64,000 nucleotides of DNA from Youngiibacter fragilis 232.1 (GTDB taxonomy: Bacteria; Bacillota; Clostridia; Clostridiales; Clostridiaceae), in assembly GCF_000495435.3 (NCBI RefSeq), contig NZ_AXUN02000198.1:152901-216900 (forward strand). Direction: 5' to 3'. The position numbers and the translations under genes were made by a program. The notes under the pieces were generated by a model, which saw nothing but the letters and a program-made list of their open reading frames with translations, was not told the DNA's origin and ran no database searches. Below, piece after piece: positions 16,390 to 25,215 of the stretch. The first letter of the stretch is position 1. Each line of letters opens with the position of its first letter.

Positions 16390-16887
16390 CTATCTGAATA
16401 TGCTCTTCGTTTCCTTTCTGATGTCTGTTAAGACTGCTCGTGTCGCCCTCACAAGGTCTTTGGGGTCAGCTTCAATCTGGAAGCCCCTTTTCCCTGCACT
16501 TACTACTATCTTTTCGAAGGAGCCTATCCTGTCGTCAAAGAATGTCCGAAACTGTTTCTTCATTCCAACAGGACTGCAGCCGCCGCGGACATAACCCGTA
16601 AGCTTCTCGAGGTCCTTCTGGTCGATCAGCTCGATGTTCTTCTCGTCAGCTGCCTTCGCAGCCTTCTTGAGGTCAAGCTCTTCGGTAAGCTGCACTACGA
16701 ACACATAGTGGTTTCCGCTGTGGCCAACTGTCACTATGGTCTTGAATATGGAAAGGACATCCTTACCGATCTGCCCCGCAAGGTATTCAGGCGACATTGA
16801 ACCTTCAACGATCTCATAGGTCATGAGCTCATATCCTATCTTCTCCTTTTCAAGGAGCCTCATTGCATTTGTCTTAACATTCTTCAA
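16390..16887 (-). CDS. ybaK: YbaK/EbsC family Cys-tRNA(Pro)/aminoacyl-tRNA deacylase
   Basis: Editing enzyme of 165 residues that hydrolyses mischarged Cys-tRNA(Pro). The start KNVKTNAMRLLEKEKIGYE and the core YVRGGCSPVGMKKQFRTFFD with the GGCSP loop are diagnostic of the YbaK group, as is the conserved lysine in SIFKTIVT. The TTG start at 16887 follows GGATGTGA; upstream codons lack a ribosome site. It lies 12 bp upstream of the ABC-F gene on the same strand and may be cotranscribed with it. Confidence 0.9.
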   Translation of the reverse strand: MKNVKTNAMRLLEKEKIGYELMTYEIVEGSMSPEYLAGQIGKDVLSIFKTIVTVGHSGNHYVFVVQLTEELDLKKAAKAADEKNIELIDQKDLEKLTGYVRGGCSPVGMKKQFRTFFDDRIGSFEKIVVSAGKRGFQIEADPKDLVRATRAVLTDIRKETKSIFR

Positions 16888-17010
16888 AATATCACATCCA
16901 GTCCTGATTTCAACTCCAATTATAGCAAATATCGATACCCAAGGCACACTCCCTATAGTGTTTCATCCAGAAGTCGGAAGCCTGTGCTTCAGCCGTTCAG
17001 AGAAAAAACC

Positions 17011-17064
17011 TTTACAAATAACTTTTTTATGCTATATTGGAGTTATCAGTGCAATCGCTTGCAC
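17011..17064 (+). promoter_or_regulatory. promoter with LacI-type operator for the GH31-malQ-glgP operon
   Basis: TTTACA (17011..17016), 16-bp spacer, and an extended -10 TGC-TATATT (17030..17038). Just downstream, at about +4, lies GTGCAATCGCTTGCAC (17049..17064), an inverted repeat with 6-bp arms and a central CG, the LacI/MalR operator pattern. A repressor bound here would block elongation. The same half sites recur at 23127, 23245 and 23277 upstream of the binding-protein gene. Confidence 0.75.
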
Positions 17065-17084
17065 AACTTCAGGAGCGTGATATA

Positions 17085-19226
17085 TTGAAAGCATTTGATA
17101 TCGCAGAAGGAATTAAGGTGCTTGTCTACGGTGAGCCGATGGACACCGGTGCGGTTGTATGCAGGCGTGGAAATGAGACCGTGGCAGCAGGGGCTTTTGT
17201 TGTGGAAACCGGGCCTGAAGCTTCAAGGCTGAGCCTGGGGCTGGGTATGAAGGATATCGTCTATGGACTTGGAGCGAACCTCGGAGGGATAAACAAGAGG
17301 GGCAGGAAGTACGAGAGCTACTGCACTGATGAACCGGTGCATTCCGAGGAGAAGAAGAGGCTTTATGCGGCCCACAATTTCCTTATGGTGGCAGGGGATG
17401 AAGTCATGGGATTCTTCATTGACTTCCCGGGACTCATATCCTATGACATAGGATGCTCGGACAAGGATGCCCTGATAATAGACGTTGCGGGAACTGATTT
17501 CGCAGTATATGAGATCGAGGGCAGAAATGAGGATGAGGTGGTGCAGCGCTTCCATTCCATAATTGGCAGGAGCTACGTACCGCCGAGGTGGGGGCTTGGA
17601 TACTTCCAGAGCAGATGGGGCTATGAGACCTCGAAGGACGTGAGGCGTGTAAGGAAAAGCTTTGACGACCTTCAGATCCCTCTTGAGGGGATATACCTTG
17701 ACCTTGACTACATGGAGGATTTCAAGGACTTCTCAGTATCCGACGAAAGGTTTCCCGATATGGAGGAGATGGTAAGGGAGTTCAGGGAGGATGGCGTCTA
17801 CATCATCCCGATCATAGATGCCGGAGTCAAGATCGAGAAAGGCTACGACATATACGAGGAAGGGATCATAGGAGACCACTTTGTGAAGACGGAAGCCGGA
17901 AAGCCCTATGTGGCTGCAGTCTGGCCGGGCAAGGTACACCTGCCGGACTTTCTGAGGCCTGAAACCAGGAAATGGTGGGGGGAGAAGTACAAGGTGCTTA
18001 CGGACCTTGGAATCGAAGGCTTCTGGAACGACATGAATGAGCCTGCGATATTCTATGACGAGGAGGAGCTTGAGAAGGCAGTGGATGCTGCGATTGCTTC
18101 AAAGGGAGCTAACCTCGGCGTCCTAAAGTACTTCGAGCTCAAGGACCTGTTCAAGGACATGGGGAACAGGGAGAGGTACTACAGGACCTTCTACCATCAG
18201 GTTGACGGTAAGGTAGTGGTCAACGAGAAGGTCCACAACCTCTACGGCCAGAACATGACAGTCGCTGCAGGGGAAGGCCTGAGGAAGATACTTGGAAAGA
18301 GGCATGTGCTTATCTCAAGGGCGTCTTCGACAGGTATGCACAGGCACTCAGGCATATGGACAGGAGACAATTCATCATGGTGGAGCCACCTGGAGCTTAA
18401 CGTGAGGATGATGCCAAGCGTAAACATGGCAGGCTTCTACTATGTGGGGGCTGACACCGGAGGCTTCGGGAACAGCACCACATGGGAGCTTCTGACGAGG
18501 TGGCTGCAGTTCTCGGCGTTCACTCCCCTTCTTAGGAACCACTCGGCGATAGGAAATGACTTCCAGGAGCCCTACATCTTCGGTGAAGAGGTCACTTCCT
18601 GGAACCGTGAGATCATAAGGGCAAGATATTCCCTTATCCCATACATCTACTCGGAGATGATGAAGTCGGTAATCGATGGCTCCATGATGTTCAGGCCGCT
18701 TTCCTTCCTGTACAAAGATGAATCGTCAAGGGACACGGAAGACCAGCTGCTGCTTGGGAAGGAGCTTATGCTTGCACCAGTGACCAGGCCTAACGCCAGC
18801 GGACGAACGGCATATCTTCCTGAGGAGATGGCTGAGGTAACACTAAAGGATGGCAAGGCAGCCATGGAGGTGGTCCATGCAGGCCTGAGGAGGTTCGAAT
18901 ACGGATTGGACAGCCTTAAGTTCTACCTCAGGAAGGATTCGATATTGCCATACTGCACTCCTGCGAAGAATACAATGAGCCTTGACATCGGGAAGCTCCA
19001 TGCGATTGCCTTCGTTGACAGGGTGGCTGAATATGAGCTCTATGACGATGACGGGGAAAGCTACGGATACGAGAACGGGGAGTCATTCACAACAGCCATA
19101 AAGGTCACGAGGCACGGACAGGACTTTTCAGTTGAGGTTAGGAATGACAATCCAAAGGTCATGGAAATCGCGGTCGACATACTCGGAACTGACGGGGTAA
19201 GGGCAAGGAAGACAATAACCATATAG
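17085..19226 (+). CDS. alpha-glucosidase, GH31 family
   Basis: Glycosidase of 713 residues that would release glucose from the non-reducing ends of maltodextrins or isomalto-oligosaccharides in the cytoplasm (no signal peptide). GH31 hallmarks: GFWNDMNEPAIF with the nucleophile Asp, and HSGIWTGDNSSWWSHL with the acid/base Asp; also the PPRWGLGYFQSRWGY substrate-binding segment. The TTG start at 17085 follows AGGAG and gives MKAFDIAEGIKVLVYGEP. First gene of an operon with malQ (15 bp on) and glgP, behind a promoter with a LacI-type operator. Confidence 0.94.
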   Translation: MKAFDIAEGIKVLVYGEPMDTGAVVCRRGNETVAAGAFVVETGPEASRLSLGLGMKDIVYGLGANLGGINKRGRKYESYCTDEPVHSEEKKRLYAAHNFLMVAGDEVMGFFIDFPGLISYDIGCSDKDALIIDVAGTDFAVYEIEGRNEDEVVQRFHSIIGRSYVPPRWGLGYFQSRWGYETSKDVRRVRKSFDDLQIPLEGIYLDLDYMEDFKDFSVSDERFPDMEEMVREFREDGVYIIPIIDAGVKIEKGYDIYEEGIIGDHFVKTEAGKPYVAAVWPGKVHLPDFLRPETRKWWGEKYKVLTDLGIEGFWNDMNEPAIFYDEEELEKAVDAAIASKGANLGVLKYFELKDLFKDMGNRERYYRTFYHQVDGKVVVNEKVHNLYGQNMTVAAGEGLRKILGKRHVLISRASSTGMHRHSGIWTGDNSSWWSHLELNVRMMPSVNMAGFYYVGADTGGFGNSTTWELLTRWLQFSAFTPLLRNHSAIGNDFQEPYIFGEEVTSWNREIIRARYSLIPYIYSEMMKSVIDGSMMFRPLSFLYKDESSRDTEDQLLLGKELMLAPVTRPNASGRTAYLPEEMAEVTLKDGKAAMEVVHAGLRRFEYGLDSLKFYLRKDSILPYCTPAKNTMSLDIGKLHAIAFVDRVAEYELYDDDGESYGYENGESFTTAIKVTRHGQDFSVEVRNDNPKVMEIAVDILGTDGVRARKTITI

Positions 19227-19241
19227 GAAAGGAAGTGTACC

Positions 19242-20720
19242 ATGCAAAAGAGATCAAGCGGGATACTGATGCACATATCAAGCCTTCCCGGAAGATACGG
19301 GATAGGGGATTTCGGAAGGGAAGCCTACCGGTTCGTCGATTTCCTTGTGGAGAGCGGCCAGGGCAACTGGCAGATACTTCCGCTGGGCGTCACAGGGTAC
19401 GGGGATTCACCCTACCAGAACTTTTCAGCGTTTGCCGGCAACCCTTACTTCATTGACCTTGATGAGTTCCTGACGAAGGGCTACCTTTCAGAAAAGGACA
19501 TCGCAAAGGAAGACCTGGGGAGCGACCCTCTGTCAGTTGACTACGGAAAGCTGCATGAAGGGAAGAACCGTTTGCTCAGGAAGGCATACATGAACTCGGC
19601 TGGGGTCCTTAAGGGTGAACTTGAAGGCTTTCTTGAGGATCAGGGAGAATGGCTCGCGGACTATGCGCTGTTCATGGCCATAAAGTCGGTGAACGGAGGG
19701 AAATCATGGTTTGGCTGGGATGAGGATCTGCGGGACTTCACATCCAGGAAGGTCCGGGAATTCGAAAAGGACAATAAAGAGGAAATATACTTCCATGTGT
19801 TCCTCCAGTATTTCTTCTTCAGGCAGTGGAAGGCGCTTAAGGCGTATGCAAACAACCACGGCGTAAGGATAATAGGTGACATACCGATATACGTTGCAGA
19901 GGACAGCTCAGACCTTTGGGCGAACCCAAGGTTCTTCAACCTTGACAAGAAGCTGAACCCGAAGACTGTGGCAGGATGCCCTCCGGATGCCTTTTCAGCT
20001 ACAGGACAGCTCTGGGGCAATCCGATATATGACTGGGATGCCATGGAGAAGGAAGGCTACAGCTTCTGGATCGAAAGGATAAGGGCAAGCCTTGACCTCT
20101 ACGATTCAGTGAGGATCGACCATTTCAGGGGCTTTGAGGCATACTGGGAGATCAGGTACGGAAGCCTTGACGCTGTAAAGGGCGAATGGACCAAGGGCCC
20201 CGGAATGAAGCTTTTCAGGAAGATAAAGGAAGAGCTTGGAGAAATGGATATCATAGCGGAAGACCTGGGCTTCCTCACCGAGGAGGTGTTCCAGCTCATA
20301 AGGGATACCGGATTCCCCGGCATGAAGGTGCTCCAGTTCGCATTCGATTCACGTGAATCCAACGACTACCTGCCGCACACCTATGACAAGAACTGCGTGG
20401 TGTACACAGGCACCCATGACAATGAGACCACCGCGGAATGGATGGATACCGTAAAGAGGGATGATTTCAGCCAGGCTGTAAGGTACCTGAAGCTCAACTA
20501 CGACGAAGGCCTCATATGGGGCTTCATACGTGGGGCATGGTCAAGCGTTGCGAACCTTGCCATAGCGCCGATGCAGGATTTCCTCTGCCTCGGCAAGGAG
20601 GCAAGGATGAACAAGCCTTCGACTATCGGAGGAAACTGGACCTGGAGAGTAGACAAGGATGAAATGAACAGCTGCCTTTCAAGGAAGATCAGGGAGCTGA
20701 CTAAAAGATACGGGAGATAG
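19242..20720 (+). CDS. malQ: 4-alpha-glucanotransferase, GH77 (MalQ)
   Basis: Cytoplasmic amylomaltase of 492 residues that transfers maltosyl and longer units between maltodextrins, producing glucose and chains long enough for phosphorylase. GH77 motifs are intact: GDIPIYVAEDSSDLWANP, the nucleophile in DSVRIDHFRGF, the acid/base Glu in DIIAEDLGFLT and the stabiliser in VYTGTHDNETT. It lies between the GH31 gene and glgP with only 2 bp to the latter, so the three enzymes are made together. An ATG start follows AGGAAAGGAAG. Confidence 0.96.
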   Translation: MQKRSSGILMHISSLPGRYGIGDFGREAYRFVDFLVESGQGNWQILPLGVTGYGDSPYQNFSAFAGNPYFIDLDEFLTKGYLSEKDIAKEDLGSDPLSVDYGKLHEGKNRLLRKAYMNSAGVLKGELEGFLEDQGEWLADYALFMAIKSVNGGKSWFGWDEDLRDFTSRKVREFEKDNKEEIYFHVFLQYFFFRQWKALKAYANNHGVRIIGDIPIYVAEDSSDLWANPRFFNLDKKLNPKTVAGCPPDAFSATGQLWGNPIYDWDAMEKEGYSFWIERIRASLDLYDSVRIDHFRGFEAYWEIRYGSLDAVKGEWTKGPGMKLFRKIKEELGEMDIIAEDLGFLTEEVFQLIRDTGFPGMKVLQFAFDSRESNDYLPHTYDKNCVVYTGTHDNETTAEWMDTVKRDDFSQAVRYLKLNYDEGLIWGFIRGAWSSVANLAIAPMQDFLCLGKEARMNKPSTIGGNWTWRVDKDEMNSCLSRKIRELTKRYGR

Positions 20721-20722
20721 AG

Positions 20723-23086
20723 ATGTTTGACAAAAAAAGACTTAAAGAGAGAATGAACGCCCATGCAGCAGTGTCCTTCGGAAGGACACCGGAGGAACTG
20801 GACACAAAGGAGAGCCATATCGCCTTTTCCAAGGCGATAATGGAAGAGGTTGTCCCGCTTTGGACAGCCACAAAGAAAAGGCAGGAGGGAAAAAAGAAGG
20901 CCTGCTACCTTTCAGCGGAGTTCCTTATGGGCAGGGCTCTCGGAAACAACCTGATGAACCTGGGCATAGATGATGAAGCAAGGGAAGTCCTTGGAAATCT
21001 GGGGATGAACCTCAATGACATCGAGGAGGCCGAGGAGGATGCAGGACTCGGCAACGGAGGACTTGGAAGGCTTGCAGCCTGCTTCCTTGACTCGGGTGCA
21101 AGCCTTGGTTATCCTCTGGACGGCTATGGCATCAGGTATGAATATGGCATCTTCAAGCAGTCGATAATTGACGGTGCACAGGTAGAGGAAGGTGACAACT
21201 GGCTGGAATACGGTGACCCATGGTCGGTGAGAAGGCTTGACGAAGCAGTCAAGGTAACATTCTTTGACGGTCCTGTCCTTGCGGTACCCTATGACACGCC
21301 TGTCATAGGGTACGGAGGAAAGACTGTGAACACCTTAAGGCTCTGGAAGGCTGAGGCAGTGAGGCCATTTGGATTCAAGGAGTTCAATGACGAGGACTAC
21401 GAAGGCTCAGTAAGGGAGAAGAACAATGCGGAGACGATAACCAGGGTGCTTTATCCGAATGACTGCACAGACAGGGGTAAGCTTCTGCGGCTCAGGCAGC
21501 AGTATTTCTTCGTTTCAGCATCGCTGCAGGACCTTGTGGCGAAGCATATTGCAAAGGGACTTGACCTCAGGGCGTTTCCTGAACACCATGCGATACAGCT
21601 GAACGACACCCATCCAGCAGTTGCTGTTCCTGAGCTCATGAGGCTCCTTACCGAGGAGCATGGCATGGACTGGGACGAAGCCTTTGACATCACGAGGCGG
21701 TCGCTTGCCTACACGAACCACACGATCCTTGCGGAAGCGCTGGAGCAGTGGCCTGTGAGGCTCTACAGGAAGCTTCTTCCGGGCATCTACGAGATAATAA
21801 GGAAGATAGACAGAAGCCTCCAGTCTGACCTGAGGTCAATGGGGATAAGAGGAAAGGCACAGGACAGGTACAGGATAATCCATGGCGGAAGCGTAAAGAT
21901 GGCATGGCTTTCCATATACGGGACCCATTCCACGAACGGAGTGGCGGAGCTCCATACAGACCTCCTGAAGGAAACAGAGCTAAGGCACTGGTATGACATT
22001 TATCCTGAAAGGTTCAACAACAAGACCAACGGCATAACCCAGAGAAGGTGGCTGAAGATGTCAAATCCGGAGCTGTCGGGACTTGTGACTGAGCTTCTTG
22101 GAACTGACGGCTGGATAACTGACCTTGACCTGCTTGAGGGACTCAGGGACCATGCTGATGACGAAGATGTGCTTCTGAGGCTTAATTCAATAAAGAGGAT
22201 GAAGAAGGTTCAGCTTGCTGAGCATATAAGGAAGGTGGAGGGGATAGAGATAGACCCTGACTCGATATTCGACATCCAGATAAAGAGGCTCCATGAGTAC
22301 AAGAGGCAGCTTCTGAACGCATTCCACATCCTCGACCTTTACTACAGGATCAAGGAAGGGAATGGCGAAGGGATCGCACCAAGGACGTTCATATTCGGGG
22401 CAAAGGCCGCTCCGGGATACAAGAGGGCAAAAGGCATAATAAAGTACATAAATGAGATAGCGAACCTTGTAAACAGCGACCCTGAAACAAAGGACAGGCT
22501 GAAGGTTGTATTCGTCACGAACTACAGGGTATCCTATGCTGAAAAGCTGTTCCCGGCAGCAGACATCTCCGAGCAGATATCAACAGCGGGAAAGGAAGCT
22601 TCGGGAACAGGCAACATGAAGTTCATGCTGAACGGCGCACCGACGATCGGCACTCTGGACGGAGCAAACATCGAGATTGTCGAGGAAGCCGGTGAGGAGA
22701 ACAGCTTCATATTCGGGCTGAAGGTCGATGAGATCGAAGCCATGAAGGAAAGCTATGATCCGCATGTGCCATACATGGAGATACCAGGACTTAAAAGGGT
22801 GGTGGATTCGCTTGTAGACGGTACCTTCGACGACGGAGGCACAGGAGCCTTCAGGGAGCTCCATGATTCGCTGCTTAAGGGTGCCAGCTGGCACAGACCC
22901 GACAACTACTTCATCCTGGCTGACTTCGCATCCTACAGGGAAGCGCAGGAGGCTGTGGGGAAGGCTTACAAAGACAGGCTGGGATATGCCGTTAAGTGCC
23001 TGATGAACATCGCAGGAGCCGGAAAGTTCTCTTCTGACAGGACGATCAGGGAATATGCAGATGAAATCTGGAGCCTTGAAAATTGA
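20723..23086 (+). CDS. glgP: glycogen/maltodextrin phosphorylase, GT35
   Basis: Phosphorylase of 787 residues that releases glucose-1-phosphate from alpha-1,4-glucans. The pyridoxal-phosphate site is EASGTGNMKFMLNGAPTIG (about residues 634-652), and the N-terminal DAGLGNGGLGRLAACFLDS segment is diagnostic. Length is normal for bacterial enzymes. Being encoded with malQ and a maltodextrin transporter suggests use on imported maltodextrins (MalP-like) rather than only on stored glycogen; no glycogen synthesis genes are in the window. The start codon is 2 bp after the malQ stop. Confidence 0.95.
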   Translation: MFDKKRLKERMNAHAAVSFGRTPEELDTKESHIAFSKAIMEEVVPLWTATKKRQEGKKKACYLSAEFLMGRALGNNLMNLGIDDEAREVLGNLGMNLNDIEEAEEDAGLGNGGLGRLAACFLDSGASLGYPLDGYGIRYEYGIFKQSIIDGAQVEEGDNWLEYGDPWSVRRLDEAVKVTFFDGPVLAVPYDTPVIGYGGKTVNTLRLWKAEAVRPFGFKEFNDEDYEGSVREKNNAETITRVLYPNDCTDRGKLLRLRQQYFFVSASLQDLVAKHIAKGLDLRAFPEHHAIQLNDTHPAVAVPELMRLLTEEHGMDWDEAFDITRRSLAYTNHTILAEALEQWPVRLYRKLLPGIYEIIRKIDRSLQSDLRSMGIRGKAQDRYRIIHGGSVKMAWLSIYGTHSTNGVAELHTDLLKETELRHWYDIYPERFNNKTNGITQRRWLKMSNPELSGLVTELLGTDGWITDLDLLEGLRDHADDEDVLLRLNSIKRMKKVQLAEHIRKVEGIEIDPDSIFDIQIKRLHEYKRQLLNAFHILDLYYRIKEGNGEGIAPRTFIFGAKAAPGYKRAKGIIKYINEIANLVNSDPETKDRLKVVFVTNYRVSYAEKLFPAADISEQISTAGKEASGTGNMKFMLNGAPTIGTLDGANIEIVEEAGEENSFIFGLKVDEIEAMKESYDPHVPYMEIPGLKRVVDSLVDGTFDDGGTGAFRELHDSLLKGASWHRPDNYFILADFASYREAQEAVGKAYKDRLGYAVKCLMNIAGAGKFSSDRTIREYADEIWSLEN

Positions 23087-23126
23087 TTTTTTTGCAGTAG
23101 ATTCCACGGTTACGTATCACTTTGTT

Positions 23127-23144
23127 AATGCAAGGGCTTGCATT
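23127..23144. promoter_or_regulatory. LacI/MalR-type operator upstream of malE promoter
   Basis: AATGCAAGGGCTTGCATT is an inverted repeat with perfect 8-bp arms, centred about 80 bp upstream of the start of transcription of the malE operon. It shares the TGCAAG/CTTGCA halves with the site at 17049 and could loop to the downstream operators. Confidence 0.65.
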
Positions 23145-23183
23145 GATTATTTTGTCAAAAATGCTGATTTTATGCAAAAAACC

Positions 23184-23212
23184 TTGATTATACGGTTTCA
23201 GTACGGTATACT
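23184..23212 (+). promoter_or_regulatory. sigma-A promoter of the maltodextrin transport operon
   Basis: TTGATT (23184..23189), 17-bp spacer, TATACT (23207..23212). Predicted start of transcription is near 23219, giving a leader of about 160 nt before malE that contains a cre-like site and two operators. Confidence 0.75.
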
Positions 23213-23217
23213 TTAGA

Positions 23218-23233
23218 AGTAAAGCGTTTTCAT
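23218..23233 (+). promoter_or_regulatory. cre-like site (CcpA catabolite repression)
   Basis: AGTAAAGCGTTTTCAT matches 14 of 16 positions of the CcpA consensus WTGWAARCGYTWWCAW, and sits on the transcription start of the malE operon, where CcpA binding represses. Confidence 0.55.
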
Positions 23234-23244
23234 TATCGAAATTG

Positions 23245-23289
23245 TGCAAACGCGTGCATGAATCCTGAGAGATTTTTGCACGCGTTGCA
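23245..23289. promoter_or_regulatory. two LacI/MalR-type operators in the malE leader
   Basis: TGCAAACGCGTGCA (23245..23258) and TGCACGCGTTGCA (23277..23289) repeat the TGCA-CG-TGCA pattern, with centres 32 bp apart (about three helical turns). The LacI-type regulator at 29384 is the likely ligand-responsive repressor. Confidence 0.65.
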
Positions 23290-23377
23290 TAAGGGACATC
23301 CAGTAAACGTATTCGATTGACACCAGTTTCAAAATCAAAAACTGCCTCAGGGCAGAATCATTCTAGGAGGATGGAAA

Positions 23378-24700
23378 ATGAAGAAAATTGTAAGTCTGGT
23401 CGTAGCTTCAATGCTCGCACTTTCAGTCGCAGCCTGCGGACAGAAGACCCCGACGACACCAACCGCCGCTCCTACTACTCCTGACAAGGGACTTAAGGGC
23501 ACGATCTCAGTACAGGCTGAGGAAGGATGGAAATCCTACTACGAAGCCGCAATAGCAAGGTTCAAGGCAACCAATCCTGATGCGGTAGTGAACCTTATTG
23601 TAAAGCCTTCCTTTGAACATCTCGATGCGATTGACAAGACTGACGTCACAAACAAGGATGTAGCTGACGTATTCGCGATCCCTGCTGACAGGATATACGG
23701 ACTTTCAAAGAACGAGGCTTTAGCGCCTATCGATGCGAAGGCCATAGCTGACAAGGTCGGCGGATTCGCAGACTATGACAAGGGACTTGGCGGAAACTTC
23801 AAGATCGAAGGAGACTACCTGGCATTCCCGATGAACATCGAGACACTCATAGCATTCATAAACACAAAGAATGCTGCAGCTGCGAATGTTGACACAAAGG
23901 CAATCGAGATCTCGGACTCGAAGGTTGGAGAAGTCCTGATACCTGCATTCAATGCATGGTATGGAGTTGCTCTCCTTAACTCAGCTGACATCGAGCTCCT
24001 TGGAAAGGACGCTTCAGGAAAGCTCTTCTCTGACATGACCAAGGAATGGAAAGACCTTGGAGCAGACAAGCAGGCGGTCATCACTGAGATCTACAACTAC
24101 TGGAAGACATACACTTCAGGCGGAGCTTCAGTAATGTGGGACAAGGATGCGGCATGGGGCCACATGGACACTGAATTCACAACTGGCGGAAAGGCCATAG
24201 CAAGAATTGAAGGTCCATGGGATACAAGCAAGCTTTCGAAACTCGCTGCAGAGGGAGCTGACCTCAAGATAGCTCCGATAGGAACAGTTACACTGAACGG
24301 CAAGCCGCTCACCCACTGGAAAGGCGGATGGGGACTCGCGGTCAACGCAAGGAACGATGGAAACGCAGACCAGATGGCTCTTGCTGAAGCTTTCATAGCT
24401 GAGCTCATGAACCCCAAGTATGCTGTTGACTTCTTCAAGGCTACCGGAAAGATCATGGAGAACGTACCTGCGGCAACATATTCAGCTTCAGACCTCTCCG
24501 CAACAGACAAGCTTGTAATAGAGAACGTTCTGGCATCCTACGCTGATGCACCTGCAAGACCTCTCTTCACAGAGTGGGGGCAAGTTTGGGATACATGGCA
24601 GAACTCGCTTCTTTCATGGTCGGCTGTAAAGCCTGCTAACGCTGAAGCAGCTTACAAGGAAATCAAGGCTGCATTCGACGCCATGATGCTCAACTTCTAA
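23378..24700 (+). CDS. malE: maltodextrin ABC transporter substrate-binding lipoprotein
   Basis: Extracellular sugar-binding lipoprotein of 440 residues. Signal peptide MKKIVSLVVASMLALSVAAC with lipobox LSVAAC (Cys20), then a Pro/Thr linker and a type-1 sugar-binding fold (GLKGTISVQAEEGWKSYYEAAIARFKATNP) with the MalE-like PMNIETLIAFINTK and RIEGPWDTSKL segments. It delivers maltose or maltodextrins to the MalFG permease encoded downstream. First gene of the transport operon, with AGGAGG before the ATG. A strong hairpin after its stop may raise its level over the permease. Confidence 0.93.
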   Translation: MKKIVSLVVASMLALSVAACGQKTPTTPTAAPTTPDKGLKGTISVQAEEGWKSYYEAAIARFKATNPDAVVNLIVKPSFEHLDAIDKTDVTNKDVADVFAIPADRIYGLSKNEALAPIDAKAIADKVGGFADYDKGLGGNFKIEGDYLAFPMNIETLIAFINTKNAAAANVDTKAIEISDSKVGEVLIPAFNAWYGVALLNSADIELLGKDASGKLFSDMTKEWKDLGADKQAVITEIYNYWKTYTSGGASVMWDKDAAWGHMDTEFTTGGKAIARIEGPWDTSKLSKLAAEGADLKIAPIGTVTLNGKPLTHWKGGWGLAVNARNDGNADQMALAEAFIAELMNPKYAVDFFKATGKIMENVPAATYSASDLSATDKLVIENVLASYADAPARPLFTEWGQVWDTWQNSLLSWSAVKPANAEAAYKEIKAAFDAMMLNF

Positions 24701-24716
24701 AAATAGGAACTTTATA

Positions 24717-24746
24717 GGAAAAGAGAGGCCAAGGCCTTTCTTTTCC
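24717..24746 (+). other. intercistronic hairpin after malE
   Basis: Arms 24717..24730 and 24733..24746 form a near-perfect 13-bp stem (one G-U pair). No T-run follows, so it is more likely an mRNA-stabilising 3' structure or partial terminator than a full terminator. It lies between malE and the next operon gene. Confidence 0.6.
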
Positions 24747-24767
24747 CATATAAGAAAGGAATTTCCG

Positions 24768-25202
24768 ATGGAAAACACCGTCAAACTACCGACAAAGAAC
24801 CTGTATGCCATTATCCTGGCATCAGGCTTCATAATATTCTTTTCATCACTTGAGGCTATCATGGCAGCGAAGGATATAGGTCTGTACAATGCCTGGGCGA
24901 TGAACTCCGGTACAGAAGCTGACCTTGGCCTCTACATATCAGCGGTCTTCATGACATATTTCCTGAAGATAATGATACCGGTCGCCTTGTCAGTATATGC
25001 GGCAGCATCACGCAGCTCCTTGGGGGTAAGCAGCCTCTTCGTGTTCATCTGGTCAGTCCTGGTTGCTGGTGGTGCAGCATATGCGTTTATCGGGAGGAAC
25101 ACGTCATCGGTTTTTTTCTATCTTGTAATGGCTGGCTATGCAATCCTGCTGCTAGCGGTATTGTCTGTATCAGACGCATACTCCGGCGGGAAATATAAGT
25201 AA
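24768..25202 (+). CDS. four-TM membrane protein of the maltodextrin operon, unknown
   Basis: A 144-residue protein with four hydrophobic segments (about 12-32, 54-76, 83-105, 115-135) and short loops. I do not recognise a family. The ATG at 24768 follows AAGAAAGGAA. It sits between the binding-protein gene and malF, 13 bp before the latter, an unusual place because most operons of this kind run directly from malE to malF. It might assist the enlarged MalF encoded next, or stabilise the transporter; this is inference from position only. Confidence 0.75.
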   Translation: MENTVKLPTKNLYAIILASGFIIFFSSLEAIMAAKDIGLYNAWAMNSGTEADLGLYISAVFMTYFLKIMIPVALSVYAAASRSSLGVSSLFVFIWSVLVAGGAAYAFIGRNTSSVFFYLVMAGYAILLLAVLSVSDAYSGGKYK

Positions 25203-25215
25203 AGGTGGGAATGTC

